Positions 26,482 to 36,233 of a DNA stretch of 64,000 nt are shown here, in pieces. The position numbers and the translations under genes are program-made. The notes below the pieces were generated by a model that searched no databases, was not told the DNA's origin, and worked only from the letters and a program-made list of their open reading frames with translations. This DNA is from Desulfoluna spongiiphila. Lineage in GTDB: Bacteria; Desulfobacterota; Desulfobacteria; Desulfobacterales; Desulfolunaceae. Position 1 is the first letter of the stretch; each line of letters opens with the position of its first letter. The DNA lies in the NCBI RefSeq assembly GCF_900101345.1, contig NZ_FMUX01000013.1, forward strand, positions 62,001 through 126,000, in the 5' to 3' direction.

Positions 26482-27888
26482 TCAGGCGGCGCCGGAGGCG
26501 GCGTCTCCTCGCCCTGTGGCCTTGTCGGCAAACCGGAGGTCCACGAATTTGTTGAGATCGATGAGCTTGCCGATCCCCATGTCGTGGTACATGTAGTTCT
26601 GGATTTTATCGAGGTCTTCGACGGAGGGGTAGAGGTCGTCCATGGTGATGCCGTTTTTCTGGCCGAGGACCTGGAGGAGGACGGGCAGAGAAAGGCCCAT
26701 TTTCCCTTCAGGGTCGAGGAAAGAGAGGGCGATCTCGGCGGCGCCTTTTTTGTTCTCCGACACGAAGCGTCCGGCTTTCACCAGGAGGTCCGTCAGCTCC
26801 TGAACCGCCTCCGGGGCTGATTCGATAAGCTCCTGTCGCAGGGCCACCACGCAGCAGGGGTGGTCGGGCCACATGCCTCCGGAGACAAACTCCATGGAGC
26901 CGAGGCCTGACGAGGCGGCCCGGGTACAGATGGGCTCGGCCACGATGAAGCCGCCGACAGAGTCGTCTTCTTTCATGATGGGGGGCATTTTCACCGGCGG
27001 GACCACCTCAAAGCGGACGTTGATGGCCTTCTGGCCGGGCACGCCGGGTTTGAGGCCCAGGCCTGTGAGGTACTGGTGGGCCAGCATGTTGTGGATGGAC
27101 ATCTTGTGGGGGATGTTCACCACCTTGTATTTGTAGAAGTCCGCCTTGTCGCTGAAGGGGCCCTCTTCGTACCGGGAGCTGCGGACAAACCCGCTGCCGT
27201 TTTTATGAGCGAAGAGAACCAGTCGGATGGGGACGTTGTAGGCAAAAAGGTCCATGGCGATGGGGGCCAGCACCATGGCGCCGGACACTTCGCCGTTTTC
27301 GAGCTTTTCCTGCACGGGGTTCCAGCCGGGGAGGCGATCGGTCTCCAGGATGAAACGCTCGGGGCTGACCTCGCCCTTGTCGATCCAGTGCTTTAGAATC
27401 CCCAGGGCCAGGTGGTCGGTGATCTGGATGTGACCCAGGCGGATCACCACCTTGCCGTCCCGGACTTCCGGGGTGTGTTTTTCTGCCGAGGTTGCCTCTT
27501 CGGTGGGCGCGAAGGCTTTTTCGATGGCGGTTTTGAGTTCCACCTCATCGAAGGGCTTGGGCACGTGGCCGTTGCTTCCGGCGTTTCGGGCGATCTCCTG
27601 CTGTGTTTTGTCCCCCTGGGCTGTTGCCATGATAAAGGGGATTTTTTTCAGCGCCTCGCGTTTGCGGACCTCCTGGAGAAGTTCCAGGCCGTCCATCGTG
27701 GGCATGTTCCAGTCACTGATGATGAGATCAAAGGGACCCTCTGCCTCGAGTTTTTTGAGGGCATCCACTCCGTTAACCGCCAGTGAAATTTTAGTGAAAC
27801 CCGCTTTTTCGAGGTACTGCCGGAACATCACGCGCATCGTTCCGGAGTCGTCCACTGCCAATATGTTCATATCCATGTCGATAGACAT
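26482..27888 (-). CDS. CheY-like receiver fused to NrtA/NasS-like binding domain
   Basis: 468 residues, ATG 27888 with AAGGAGA. Residues 1-125 form a complete CheY-type receiver: VDDS near 13, phosphoacceptor in ISDWNMPTMDG near 58, Thr in MATAQ and Lys in PKPFDE. Residues 145-430 resemble the periplasmic-binding fold of NrtA/SsuA/CmpA (RLGHIQITDHLALGI, GWNPVQEKLENGEVSGAMVLAPIAMDLFAY, FIVAEPICTRAASSG, PCCVVALRQELIE). There is no signal peptide, so the ligand domain is cytosolic, as in the nitrate sensor NasS. The architecture suggests ligand-gated control of a receiver or the reverse. An NrtA-like gene lies just upstream on the same strand. Confidence 0.82.
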   Translation of the reverse strand: MSIDMDMNILAVDDSGTMRVMFRQYLEKAGFTKISLAVNGVDALKKLEAEGPFDLIISDWNMPTMDGLELLQEVRKREALKKIPFIMATAQGDKTQQEIARNAGSNGHVPKPFDEVELKTAIEKAFAPTEEATSAEKHTPEVRDGKVVIRLGHIQITDHLALGILKHWIDKGEVSPERFILETDRLPGWNPVQEKLENGEVSGAMVLAPIAMDLFAYNVPIRLVLFAHKNGSGFVRSSRYEEGPFSDKADFYKYKVVNIPHKMSIHNMLAHQYLTGLGLKPGVPGQKAINVRFEVVPPVKMPPIMKEDDSVGGFIVAEPICTRAASSGLGSMEFVSGGMWPDHPCCVVALRQELIESAPEAVQELTDLLVKAGRFVSENKKGAAEIALSFLDPEGKMGLSLPVLLQVLGQKNGITMDDLYPSVEDLDKIQNYMYHDMGIGKLIDLNKFVDLRFADKATGRGDAASGAA

Positions 27889-28005
27889 TTATGTCTCCTT
27901 TTCCAACCAAACCACGTCAACTTTTCTATACCATCGTCACTTTTTTGGGAATATTTAAGCCTTTTTTAAAGGTCGGGACAAAAAAAGCGTCGGGAAAAAA
28001 CACCG

Positions 28006-28779
28006 TCAGAGGAGGGAGGCGATCATGGGTGAGAGTTGTTCATCGTCCAGGTAACGTCCTGTTGTCAGAAAATCTGCACGGCAGGGGGGGATGAGTTTGG
28101 GGGCGTTGGGTGCTGTCGGGGCGGGCCCGGTGGTGATAAGAGCCCTTGCCAGGTTGTCGAGGAGTTTCGCCCGGGCGGGCCCTTCGGTGTTTCGTACCAC
28201 AAGCACGGCACCCGTGTACTCGGGCCAGAGGTCCCGGCAGTGAATGAGCTGGGAGGTGGTGCCTTCGTCAAGCATGGCCGACAGGGCCGGTTCTTCCAGG
28301 ACGGCAGCGCCGATGGATCCGTCCGGGTTGACCCGCAGGGCCTCGGGGATCATCTCCGGGGCCATCTGTTCGGCAAGGATTCCGTCGGGGCCGGCATCGG
28401 GGCTTAAAGCAAGGCCGCATTCCCGGAAGAGGCGATGGGCCAGGAGGTACTCCATGGATCCGATGCAGGAAAAAAGCATGCGGGTGCCGGCAAGATCGCG
28501 GAAATCTTCAAGGGGTTCAGCTCCGGGGGTGACAAGGGCGCTTCCCGTGTTCTGGACGGCGGCAAGGACGCAGATCCCTTTTTGCCAGCGTGCCAGCACG
28601 TGGGCAAAGGGAAGGGGGAGCAGCCCACCGTCGAGCCAGCCCTTGAGGATGCCCCTGGCGATGCGCCGGGTACTGCCGGACTTGATGGGGCGCATGTGGC
28701 TGGCGAGGAAGGGGTTGTTGCGGGTCATCTCCAGCAGATCCGTGTGGGAGGAGAGGTTGAGGTATCCGATGTGAAGCAC
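28006..28779 (-). CDS. Stand-alone cytosolic NrtA/NasS-like binding protein
   Basis: 257 residues from GTG 28779 (GGGAGA upstream). The start LHIGYLNLSSHTDLLEM mirrors the RLGHIQITDHLALGI start of the binding domain of the next gene, and FAHVLARWQKGICVLAAVQNTGSALV and GAAVLEEPALSAML follow the same fold. No signal peptide. It is probably a cytosolic ligand sensor, 117 bp upstream of the receiver fusion on the same strand. It diverges from a small gene at 29040. Ligand unknown. Confidence 0.7.
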   Translation of the reverse strand: MLHIGYLNLSSHTDLLEMTRNNPFLASHMRPIKSGSTRRIARGILKGWLDGGLLPLPFAHVLARWQKGICVLAAVQNTGSALVTPGAEPLEDFRDLAGTRMLFSCIGSMEYLLAHRLFRECGLALSPDAGPDGILAEQMAPEMIPEALRVNPDGSIGAAVLEEPALSAMLDEGTTSQLIHCRDLWPEYTGAVLVVRNTEGPARAKLLDNLARALITTGPAPTAPNAPKLIPPCRADFLTTGRYLDDEQLSPMIASLL

Positions 28780-29039
28780 TGCTCTTTCTCCCGGTTGCTG
28801 AAAATTTGGAATCGGATAGGGTGACGGGCCTTTCACTGGAAAGGGCTAACAGAGTTGACCTCATTTTTCAAGTGTGGTTTTGTGGGGGAGTCTCCAAGGA
28901 AGATGTCCGGAGGTCAGATGCTTTTGATGCAGCTGCCCCGGAACTTTTTTGCGGGATTTTTTGCCCGGGCTGTGGTGCAGCCCGTCGCTGTTACGCACAC
29001 CGTTGCCGGGGGGCTGCCCGGAGAGTCAAGGAGGGGGGC

Positions 29040-29357
29040 ATGATCGCAGCAGCAGATCCTGCTGAGATAAAAATCGGCGAAGAGGCCATGATCGAACGGG
29101 TCCGGGAAGGGCTGGACGGAGACGCACTGCAGGGGCTCCTGGCCCACGGCCTGTCCCTTCGGTCCTTTGACGTGGAGGACGTGGGCATTGCCGCCCATAA
29201 CGGCGAGCTTGTCTTTCAGGTGGATCTCTCCGTCTGGGTGGACTGCTCCGTCACCGTGGAGCTCGGCCTGCCCCATCTCTGCCGGGACAAAGACGAGCTG
29301 GCCCTTCGCAGCCGCCGTTTCTGGCGGGAGCTCAAGAAGAGCTGCCTGGACGGGTGA
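29040..29357 (+). CDS. Conserved hypothetical protein
   Basis: 105 residues from ATG 29040 with a strong AAGGAGG site. An alpha/beta-looking cytosolic protein (IGEEAMIERVREGLDGDALQGLLAHGLSLRSFDVEDVGI, then VDLSVWVDCSVTVELGLPHLC). It ends with a basic helix (SRRFWRELKKSC). I recognise no family. Divergent from the NrtA-like gene across 260 bp. Confidence 0.55.
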   Translation: MIAAADPAEIKIGEEAMIERVREGLDGDALQGLLAHGLSLRSFDVEDVGIAAHNGELVFQVDLSVWVDCSVTVELGLPHLCRDKDELALRSRRFWRELKKSCLDG

Positions 29358-29429
29358 TGCCCTCCGGCTATGTTTTTGAAACCGGTTGTCTCTTCCCCGC
29401 ATCTTGTGATACGACATCCCGCGTAATCC

Positions 29430-29515
29430 TTAACCCGGATATTTCATGAAAAACCGATCAAGGCAAAGTAATAAAAAAGATTATTACAGATTGTTATGTG
29501 AAATATCCGGGTTAA
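29430..29515. repeat. Palindromic repeat, second family, complete copy
   Basis: TTAACCCGGATATTTCA and its perfect 17-bp inverse TGAAATATCCGGGTTAA, 52 bp apart. The AT-rich interior includes TAATAAAAAAGATTATTA. Related segments occur at 44103-44176 and 57311-57360. It lies in the gap before purB; 29358-29658 holds nothing else that I can identify. Confidence 0.8.
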
Positions 29516-29658
29516 AGCTTCAGGCGTAAAACATACACCCGGCAGCAGGCTCGAAAACCATCGCCCTGTCATCGCGGAAAGGTTCCATGGCCCGCCCCAT
29601 GGTTGCCATGAATGGATCGGACACTTCCAATAACAAAACCACAACAGGACAAGGCACC

Positions 29659-31020
29659 ATGGATCAAGTGAAGGCATTGACCGTTCTAGACGGCAGGTAC
29701 AGAAGGCTCACCGAATCGCTTCGGGACATTTTTTCGGAGTACGGACTGATTCGTCATCGCGTGCTGGTGGAGGCCAGGTGGCTGGAATTCATCATCGATG
29801 ACCTGAAATTTGCCGCCCCCGAAGGGGAGTGGAAGGCAGCGGTTCGGGAGATCACCGATACCTTTAGCGAAGAGGGTGCCCTGCGCGTTAAAGAAATTGA
29901 GCGCACCACCAACCATGACGTGAAGGCCGTTGAGTACTATATCAAGGAGAAGCTGGCCGAAAAGGGCCTTGCCGATATCCGTGAGTGGACCCATTTTGCC
30001 TGTACCTCCGATGACATCAACAACACCGCCTACGCCCTGATGATCGAAAAGGGGCGCGAAGAGGTCCTTGCCGTGATGAAAGACCTCCTCTCCGATGTGG
30101 AGGCCATGGCCAGAAACTGGCGCGACAAGCCCATGATGTCCCGCACCCACGGGCAGCCCGCCACCCCCACCACCGTGGGAAAAGAGCTGGTGAACTTTGC
30201 CTGGCGTATCCGTCGTGAGATGAACCATCTCGCCTCCGTGGACATCGGTGCCAAGATGAACGGCGCCACGGGCGGCTACAACGCCCACACCGCGGCTTTT
30301 CCCGAGGTGGACTGGATTGCCGCCGGGGAACGCTTCGTGCGCGATTACCTGAAGATCAGCCCCCTGTACTACACCACCCAGATCAACCCCAACAGCTACA
30401 TTGCCGAGGCCCTTCACTCCATGGTGCGTGCCGCCTCCATCATCATTGACCTGGATCGCGACATGTGGGGGTACGTCTCCCTTGGCTACTTCAAGCAGAA
30501 GACCGTGGCAGGCGAGGTGGGATCTTCCACCATGCCCCACAAGGTCAACCCCATCGACTTTGAAAACAGCGAAGGCAACCTGGGCGTCGCCATCTCCATG
30601 ATGGACCACCTTGCCGTGAAGCTTCTTAACTCCCGGTTCCAGAGGGACTTGACCGACAGCACGGTCCTTCGCAACATGGGCGCCCTTTTCGGGTATGTGA
30701 TCATCGGCCTGAAGAACACCATCAAGGGCCTGGGCAAGATGGAGCTCAACGAAGCGGCCATGCTGGCAGACCTCGATGCCAACCAGGAGCTTCTCGCCGA
30801 GCCCATCCAGACCGTCATGCGGGTCTACGGGGAAGAAAACCCTTATGAAAAGCTCAAAGCCCTCACCCGCGGTGTGCGCATCACCGAAGCCGAACTCGGC
30901 GCCTTCATCGACTCCCTGGAAAAGGTCCCGGCCGAGGCCAAGGCCCGCTTAAAGGCCCTGACCCCCGCCCGGTATGTTGGGCTTGCCGCCGAGCAGGTGG
31001 ATCACTACTTTGCTGGATAG
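29659..31020 (+). CDS. purB: Adenylosuccinate lyase
   Basis: 453 residues from ATG 29659, the start that matches the family (LTVLDGRYRRLTESLRDIFSEYGLIRHR). Catalyses two steps in purine synthesis: SAICAR to AICAR and adenylosuccinate to AMP. The superfamily signature GSSTMPHKVNPIDFEN is near 300, SRTHGQPATPTTVGKE near 160 and TTNHDVKAVEYY near 90. It resembles the E. coli-type enzyme in length. Monocistronic between a palindromic repeat and a strong terminator. Confidence 0.93.
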   Translation: MDQVKALTVLDGRYRRLTESLRDIFSEYGLIRHRVLVEARWLEFIIDDLKFAAPEGEWKAAVREITDTFSEEGALRVKEIERTTNHDVKAVEYYIKEKLAEKGLADIREWTHFACTSDDINNTAYALMIEKGREEVLAVMKDLLSDVEAMARNWRDKPMMSRTHGQPATPTTVGKELVNFAWRIRREMNHLASVDIGAKMNGATGGYNAHTAAFPEVDWIAAGERFVRDYLKISPLYYTTQINPNSYIAEALHSMVRAASIIIDLDRDMWGYVSLGYFKQKTVAGEVGSSTMPHKVNPIDFENSEGNLGVAISMMDHLAVKLLNSRFQRDLTDSTVLRNMGALFGYVIIGLKNTIKGLGKMELNEAAMLADLDANQELLAEPIQTVMRVYGEENPYEKLKALTRGVRITEAELGAFIDSLEKVPAEAKARLKALTPARYVGLAAEQVDHYFAG

Positions 31021-31050
31021 AACACATCGTGTGTGTCCTGCGTCGACATG

Positions 31051-31088
31051 AAAAAGCCCCCGCATCAAATGATGTGGGGGCTTTTTTT
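31051..31088. terminator. Terminator after purB, shared with the permease gene
   Basis: AAAAAGCCCCCGCATC/GATGTGGGGGCTTTTTTT hairpin between convergent genes. Confidence 0.92.
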
Positions 31089-31118
31089 GTGAAATGCACA
31101 AAGAAAAATAGTCCGTTT

Positions 31119-31613
31119 TTAGTTGATGTGAACCCATGAAAAGAACACGTTTGCGATAACACCGGCCAGTATCGGAAGTATGGCGCTTGAAGCCAGTCTG
31201 ACGATAGTAAACTTCCAACCCAGGATGCCTATTTCCAGCGGGAGCCTCATGACCGCCCAGATGGACCACGATGTCATGAAGGCCACAACGGTTCCGATTC
31301 CTGCCCCTGAATGAATGAATCCTGCAACGATGGGGAGGCTGACAAAGGGTCCGCCCGGTGTCAGGCCGCCCACGAGTGTGCCGATTAAAATTCCTTTGAA
31401 TCCCGATTCCGGACCTACCCATTTGGTCAGGCCGTCAGTGGAAACCAACACCTGCATCATGCCTGCAATGGTAAATGAAAAAAACAGAAGGGGAATAATC
31501 TGAATAGACATGTTGAAGGTGTTTTTCATACCTTCAATATGCGCTCCCGTTGTGTATCCATAGCTTACGAGGCATATGGCGAGGATGCCCATGATGATTG
31601 TCGGTGCAGTCAT
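31119..31613 (-). CDS. Half-size permease (ArsP/DUF318-like)
   Basis: 164 residues from ATG 31613 with GAAGG upstream. About five membrane segments. PLLFFSFTIAGMMQVLV, GGLTPGGPFVSLPIVAGFIHSGAGIGTVVAFMTSWSIWAVMRLPLEIGILG and a C-terminal span match one homologous half of the ArsP/YraQ (DUF318) permease fold, which normally carries two halves. It probably dimerises. Substrate unknown; such single-half proteins occur in sulfate reducers. Confidence 0.72.
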   Translation of the reverse strand: MTAPTIIMGILAICLVSYGYTTGAHIEGMKNTFNMSIQIIPLLFFSFTIAGMMQVLVSTDGLTKWVGPESGFKGILIGTLVGGLTPGGPFVSLPIVAGFIHSGAGIGTVVAFMTSWSIWAVMRLPLEIGILGWKFTIVRLASSAILPILAGVIANVFFSWVHIN

Positions 31614-31770
31614 TGTGCCTTCATCTTTGTTTGTGGTTGGCTTTGAAAATATATTTATATAGACATACCACAAGTACTATCAAACCAATAGCAGAGTAAA
31701 GAGGGCAAGGCCATTCGAATCATGCTTTTGAAACGTTAGACAAACAGGTCGTGGTTAGTTTTGCGATAAT

Positions 31771-32073
31771 CATTCGCAACCTGGGGTTCAGGGGATCATC
31801 CCCGACCGCCGGAGGCAGTGCGGTTAAAGATACCTCCGGCGGCCCTGCCGGGGGCTAAACTTTTAAATAGTTTAATAAACAAGTTTTAGAAAACAGATTC
31901 GGTTTAATCTGAATCAATAGCGAATGTGATTTTCCCTGAGGAACGAAGGGGAAAGCGCATTCGCAACTTGCTTTCGAGGTGACACACCTCGCCGCCGGAG
32001 GCATCGCTTTTGTTTTTTATCCCTGGCCCTGTGGTTCACCGGACTTTAACCATAGAAGGCATCTTTTTGGCTT
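31771..32073 (+). repeat. Composite MITE-like repeat (fragment plus element plus tail)
   Basis: A short fragment (GCAACCTGGGG...CCGCCGGAGGC, 31777-31816) is followed by a nearly full core (31831-32002) with the AAACTTTTAAA, CCCTGAGGAACGAAGGGG and CGCCGGAGGC landmarks, then a tail with ACCATAGAAGGCATC shared with copies at 207-340 and 10335. The left terminal repeat is absent. The gap 31614-32081 holds nothing else. Confidence 0.75.
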
Positions 32074-32081
32074 TTCTCTGT

Positions 32082-33509
32082 TTATTTTTTCAAATACTGG
32101 GTGAGTTCGAAGCGTTTGAACATGGCGTAGAGGTGGGAGCGTGAGAGTCCCGAGATATCGAGCATGCGCTGGACATCCCCTTGGGTGTACTGGATCAGCT
32201 CTTCCAGATAGCGTTGTTCCAGGCGGCTTTTTGCCTCTTTGATGGAGGGTTCGCCCTGGGCGAAGAAGTGGCTGAGGCTGTCGTGGGGTTCTCCTTCGGC
32301 TTCGGTGGCCTGGCCTTGGGTGACGGCGAGCTGGGCTAGTTCGATGCGGATCTCCTCGGGCAGGTCCATGATGCGGAGGATGGGGCACTCTCCGGCGGCG
32401 AAGAAGGCGTGCTCAATGACGTTGAAGAGTTCCCGGACGTTGCCCGGCCAGACACAGCGGGAAAGCTGGTCGAAGAACCCGGGCTCAAACTGTTTTTCGG
32501 CCATGCCGTAGCGGGCGGCGAGCCCCCGGGCGTGATGGACGGCAAGGGGCATGAGATCCCCTTTGCGTTTGTGGAGGGGGGGGAGTTTTAGGGTGAAGGC
32601 GCGGAGGCGAAAAAGAAGGTCCCGCCGAAACCGGCCCTCCTCCACCATGCGGGGGAGGTTCCGGTTGGTGGCGGCGATGACCCGGAAATCGCTCTCCACC
32701 TCCGTTGTGCTGCCCACGGGCCGGAAGCGTTTCTCCTGGAGTACCCGCAGGAAGTTCTTTTGGAGGGCCAGGGGCATCTCGCCGATCTCATCCAGGAAGA
32801 GGGTGCCTTTGTCGGCGGCCTTGACCAGGCCGGTGCGGTCCTGGTCTGCGCTGGTAAAGGCGCCTTTGCTGTGGCCGAAGAGGGTACTTTCCACCAGGGT
32901 TTCGGTGAGGGCCGCACAGTCCACGGTAATAAACTGGTGGACCTTTCTCGGGCTGTTCTCATGGATGGTGCGGGCAAACAGCTCTTTGCCGGTGCCTGTT
33001 TCCCCGGTGATGAGTACCCCGGAGTGGCATCCGGCGGCACGGGCCACCATGTCGAAGCAGCGCCGGATGGGCGCGCTTTGCCCGATGATGGCATCCAGGC
33101 AGAGGCTGGGCCTGCGGTAATCCCGGATGGCCTTTCGATGGGTCAGGGCCCGGGTGATGGCCGATCGGGTGGCCTGCACCGACGAGGGCTTGACGAGGTA
33201 GTCCAGGGCCCCTTTTTTGATGGCTTGTCCGGCGGAATCGGGGTCTCCTTTGCCGGTGATCATGATGAGCTCGGGGTTTGAGGCGCTTTGCCTGAGGCGT
33301 TCGATGTGGTCGACCCCCAGGCCGTCGGGGAGGAAGAGGTCCAGCAGGACGATGTCCACGGCTTCTTTGTCCAGGCAGGCATGGGCTTCGGCCAGGCAGC
33401 CTGCTCCCAGGGTCCGGTGCCCCATACGGGTGATGAGGCTTTTCATGCTTTCAAAAAAGAGGTGGTCGTCGTCGACCACGAGGATCAGGGCTTGCTCTTG
33501 AACGTCCAT
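32082..33509 (-). CDS. Sigma-54-dependent response regulator
   Basis: 475 residues from ATG 33509 with AGGAG. Receiver domain (1-125; VVDDD, phosphoacceptor in LLDLFLPDG, Lys in VKPSS), AAA+ domain (about 145-370) with Walker A GETGTGKE, Walker B GTLFLDEIGEMP, and a C-terminal Fis-type helix-turn-helix (DVQRMLDISGLSRSHLYAMF). The GAFTGA loop that contacts sigma-54 reads GAFTSA, a substitution at a functional position. No kinase is adjacent; the hybrid kinase at 44.8 kb is far away. Confidence 0.92.
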   Translation of the reverse strand: MDVQEQALILVVDDDHLFFESMKSLITRMGHRTLGAGCLAEAHACLDKEAVDIVLLDLFLPDGLGVDHIERLRQSASNPELIMITGKGDPDSAGQAIKKGALDYLVKPSSVQATRSAITRALTHRKAIRDYRRPSLCLDAIIGQSAPIRRCFDMVARAAGCHSGVLITGETGTGKELFARTIHENSPRKVHQFITVDCAALTETLVESTLFGHSKGAFTSADQDRTGLVKAADKGTLFLDEIGEMPLALQKNFLRVLQEKRFRPVGSTTEVESDFRVIAATNRNLPRMVEEGRFRRDLLFRLRAFTLKLPPLHKRKGDLMPLAVHHARGLAARYGMAEKQFEPGFFDQLSRCVWPGNVRELFNVIEHAFFAAGECPILRIMDLPEEIRIELAQLAVTQGQATEAEGEPHDSLSHFFAQGEPSIKEAKSRLEQRYLEELIQYTQGDVQRMLDISGLSRSHLYAMFKRFELTQYLKK

Positions 33510-33874
33510 GTGTCTCCTGCCGGCTGTCATCCCCATAAAAAAAATGCCCACGGTGACGGTACCGTGATGGTTCCTTGCGGGACAGGGCGCAAAACAGGCG
33601 TGCATGACACCGGAAAGCCTTGGCTGTCAAGGAATGAACTGTCTTTTTTACTGGATTAATCTGATAAAAAATACACAGAGTGCCGTCAGATGGCAATGGG
33701 AAAAAAGGGAGGGGGGGAGGAACGGCAGGCCGGGCGACGCAACGTCGGGTGCGGGTTTTGTGTTGACAGATCCAAGGGTGAGGACGTAGGCATCCCTATA
33801 GGTAAACGAGACATGCCGGGTGGCTTTATAAACCCTTCCGGTACCACTATTTAGGCTTGGAGACAAAAAGGTTC
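33510..33874 (+). other. Divergent intergenic region, no gene seen
   Basis: A 365-bp spacer between the divergent sigma-54 regulator and Nudix genes. TTGACA at 33763-33768 with TAGGCA 18 bp further could serve the Nudix gene. Otherwise no structure was noticed. Confidence 0.4.
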
Positions 33875-34549
33875 ATGGATGCCGTTGACCAGTTGAGACA
33901 GGCTCTTTCCGGTCGCCCCGGGGTGTTGGGGTGGGACCGTTTCATTCATTCCGCGGTTCTGGCCCCGGTGGTGAGGGTGGACGGGGAGCTTCACCTCCTC
34001 TTCCAGACACGCACCGAGGGGATCCGCCAGGGCGGTGAGATTTCTTTTCCCGGGGGCGGATTCGACCCCTCTCAGGATGAGGACCTCCGGGCCACGGCCC
34101 TGCGGGAGTGTTGCGAGGAGATGGGCATCGCACCGGACAAGGTGACGGTGATCGGGGAGCTGGACACCCTTATTACCTCGGTGGGCGTGACGGTGTCGTG
34201 CTACGTGGGGGTGCTTGAAGACGGCATCCTGGAGACCATGACCGTCAATGAAGACGAGGTCGCGGGCTGGTTTACCCTGCCTCTCTCCTTTTTCAGGGAG
34301 ACGGACCCGGTGATTCATCATGTGCGCCTGATGGTGGAGCCCCACTACGACCACCCGAAAAAAGGGCGTGTCACCCTGCTTCCTGCTGAGGCCCTGGGCC
34401 TGCCGAAACGGTACCACAAGCCCTGGGGCGGCCTGACCCGTGAGGTGTACCTCTGGGAGACGTCCCACGGGACCCTTTGGGGCATCACCGCAGAGCTGGT
34501 GCGCGAGCTGATCATGCGAACCCCAGGGGCAACGGACGAGGCGACTTGA
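33875..34549 (+). CDS. Nudix hydrolase, CoA-pyrophosphatase-like
   Basis: 224 residues from ATG 33875 (a TTG six codons earlier is possible). The Nudix box GGGFDPSQDEDLRATALRECCEEMGI (about 57-82) has all catalytic Glu and Arg residues. The surrounding sequence (SAVLAPVVRVDGELHLLFQTR before, EDEVAGWFTLPLSFF after) fits the CoA/NADH pyrophosphatase group; I do not see the complete extra CoA motif clearly enough to be certain. Confidence 0.8.
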   Translation: MDAVDQLRQALSGRPGVLGWDRFIHSAVLAPVVRVDGELHLLFQTRTEGIRQGGEISFPGGGFDPSQDEDLRATALRECCEEMGIAPDKVTVIGELDTLITSVGVTVSCYVGVLEDGILETMTVNEDEVAGWFTLPLSFFRETDPVIHHVRLMVEPHYDHPKKGRVTLLPAEALGLPKRYHKPWGGLTREVYLWETSHGTLWGITAELVRELIMRTPGATDEAT

Positions 34550-34574
34550 CAGAGCGTAAGGGGAGTTGTAGGTT
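34546..34574 (+). promoter_or_regulatory. Possible promoter of the structured RNA
   Basis: TTGACA at 34546-34551, 17-bp spacer, TAGGTT at 34569-34574. The -10 box is weak. It overlaps the end of the Nudix gene. Confidence 0.4.
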
Positions 34575-34614
34575 ACTTTTGGTCCGTTCAGGGCCTTTGA
34601 TGCGAACGGAACCA

Positions 34615-34798
34615 TCATCAGACGTCCCGCCGGGAGATCATCACCCGCAACCAAGATGCATACGTAACAACGTCGGTCCCCTATGCGCCTGGCATCAGGT
34701 GGTGCGCCACCCAGCCCGGCTTGATTGCGGGGACCGCTGATATGCCTTGAACCCAATGGTTCGAGGCCCGTGTTAACGTTCAGGTTTTTTTACTACAT
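34615..34798 (+). ncRNA. ssrS: Candidate 6S RNA
   Basis: No coding frame. CCTTGAACCCAATGGTTCGAGG (34745-34766) reproduces the conserved small hairpin in the 3' strand of the 6S central bubble (CCUUGAACC...GGUUCAAGG in E. coli). A closing stem CGGTCCCC/GGGGACCG (about 34675-34736) surrounds a long arm with GCGCC/GGTGC and a GGCTTGATT segment also seen in 6S. The transcript would end at the T-run 34792-34798. I could not find a clean outer closing stem, so the 5' end is uncertain. 6S RNA would sequester the sigma-70 RNA polymerase holoenzyme. Confidence 0.5.
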
Positions 34799-34879
34799 CG
34801 GCCGACCCGGTCTCCGGGTGCGTGCACGAGGTTTATCTGCCCCTTCCAACGGATGAAGGGGCTATTTCTGGAGGAAAAG

Positions 34880-36151
<1,272 letters not shown>

Positions 36152-36180
36152 GAAACTGCCTGATTTTTAAGCGACATATC

Positions 36181-36218
36181 GAGCCCTGCGGACCTTCTTT
36201 TAGGGCGCAGGGCTTTTT
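36181..36218 (+). terminator. Terminator after eno
   Basis: AGCCCTGCG/CGCAGGGCT stem followed by TTTTT. Confidence 0.88.
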
Positions 36219-36233
36219 TATAAAGGTGCCGTG

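Noticed and set aside
28806..29039. N-terminal extension of the small protein at 29040
   Set aside because: The internal ATG 29040 has an ideal AAGGAGG site; the extension is Cys/Ala/Val-rich with no support.
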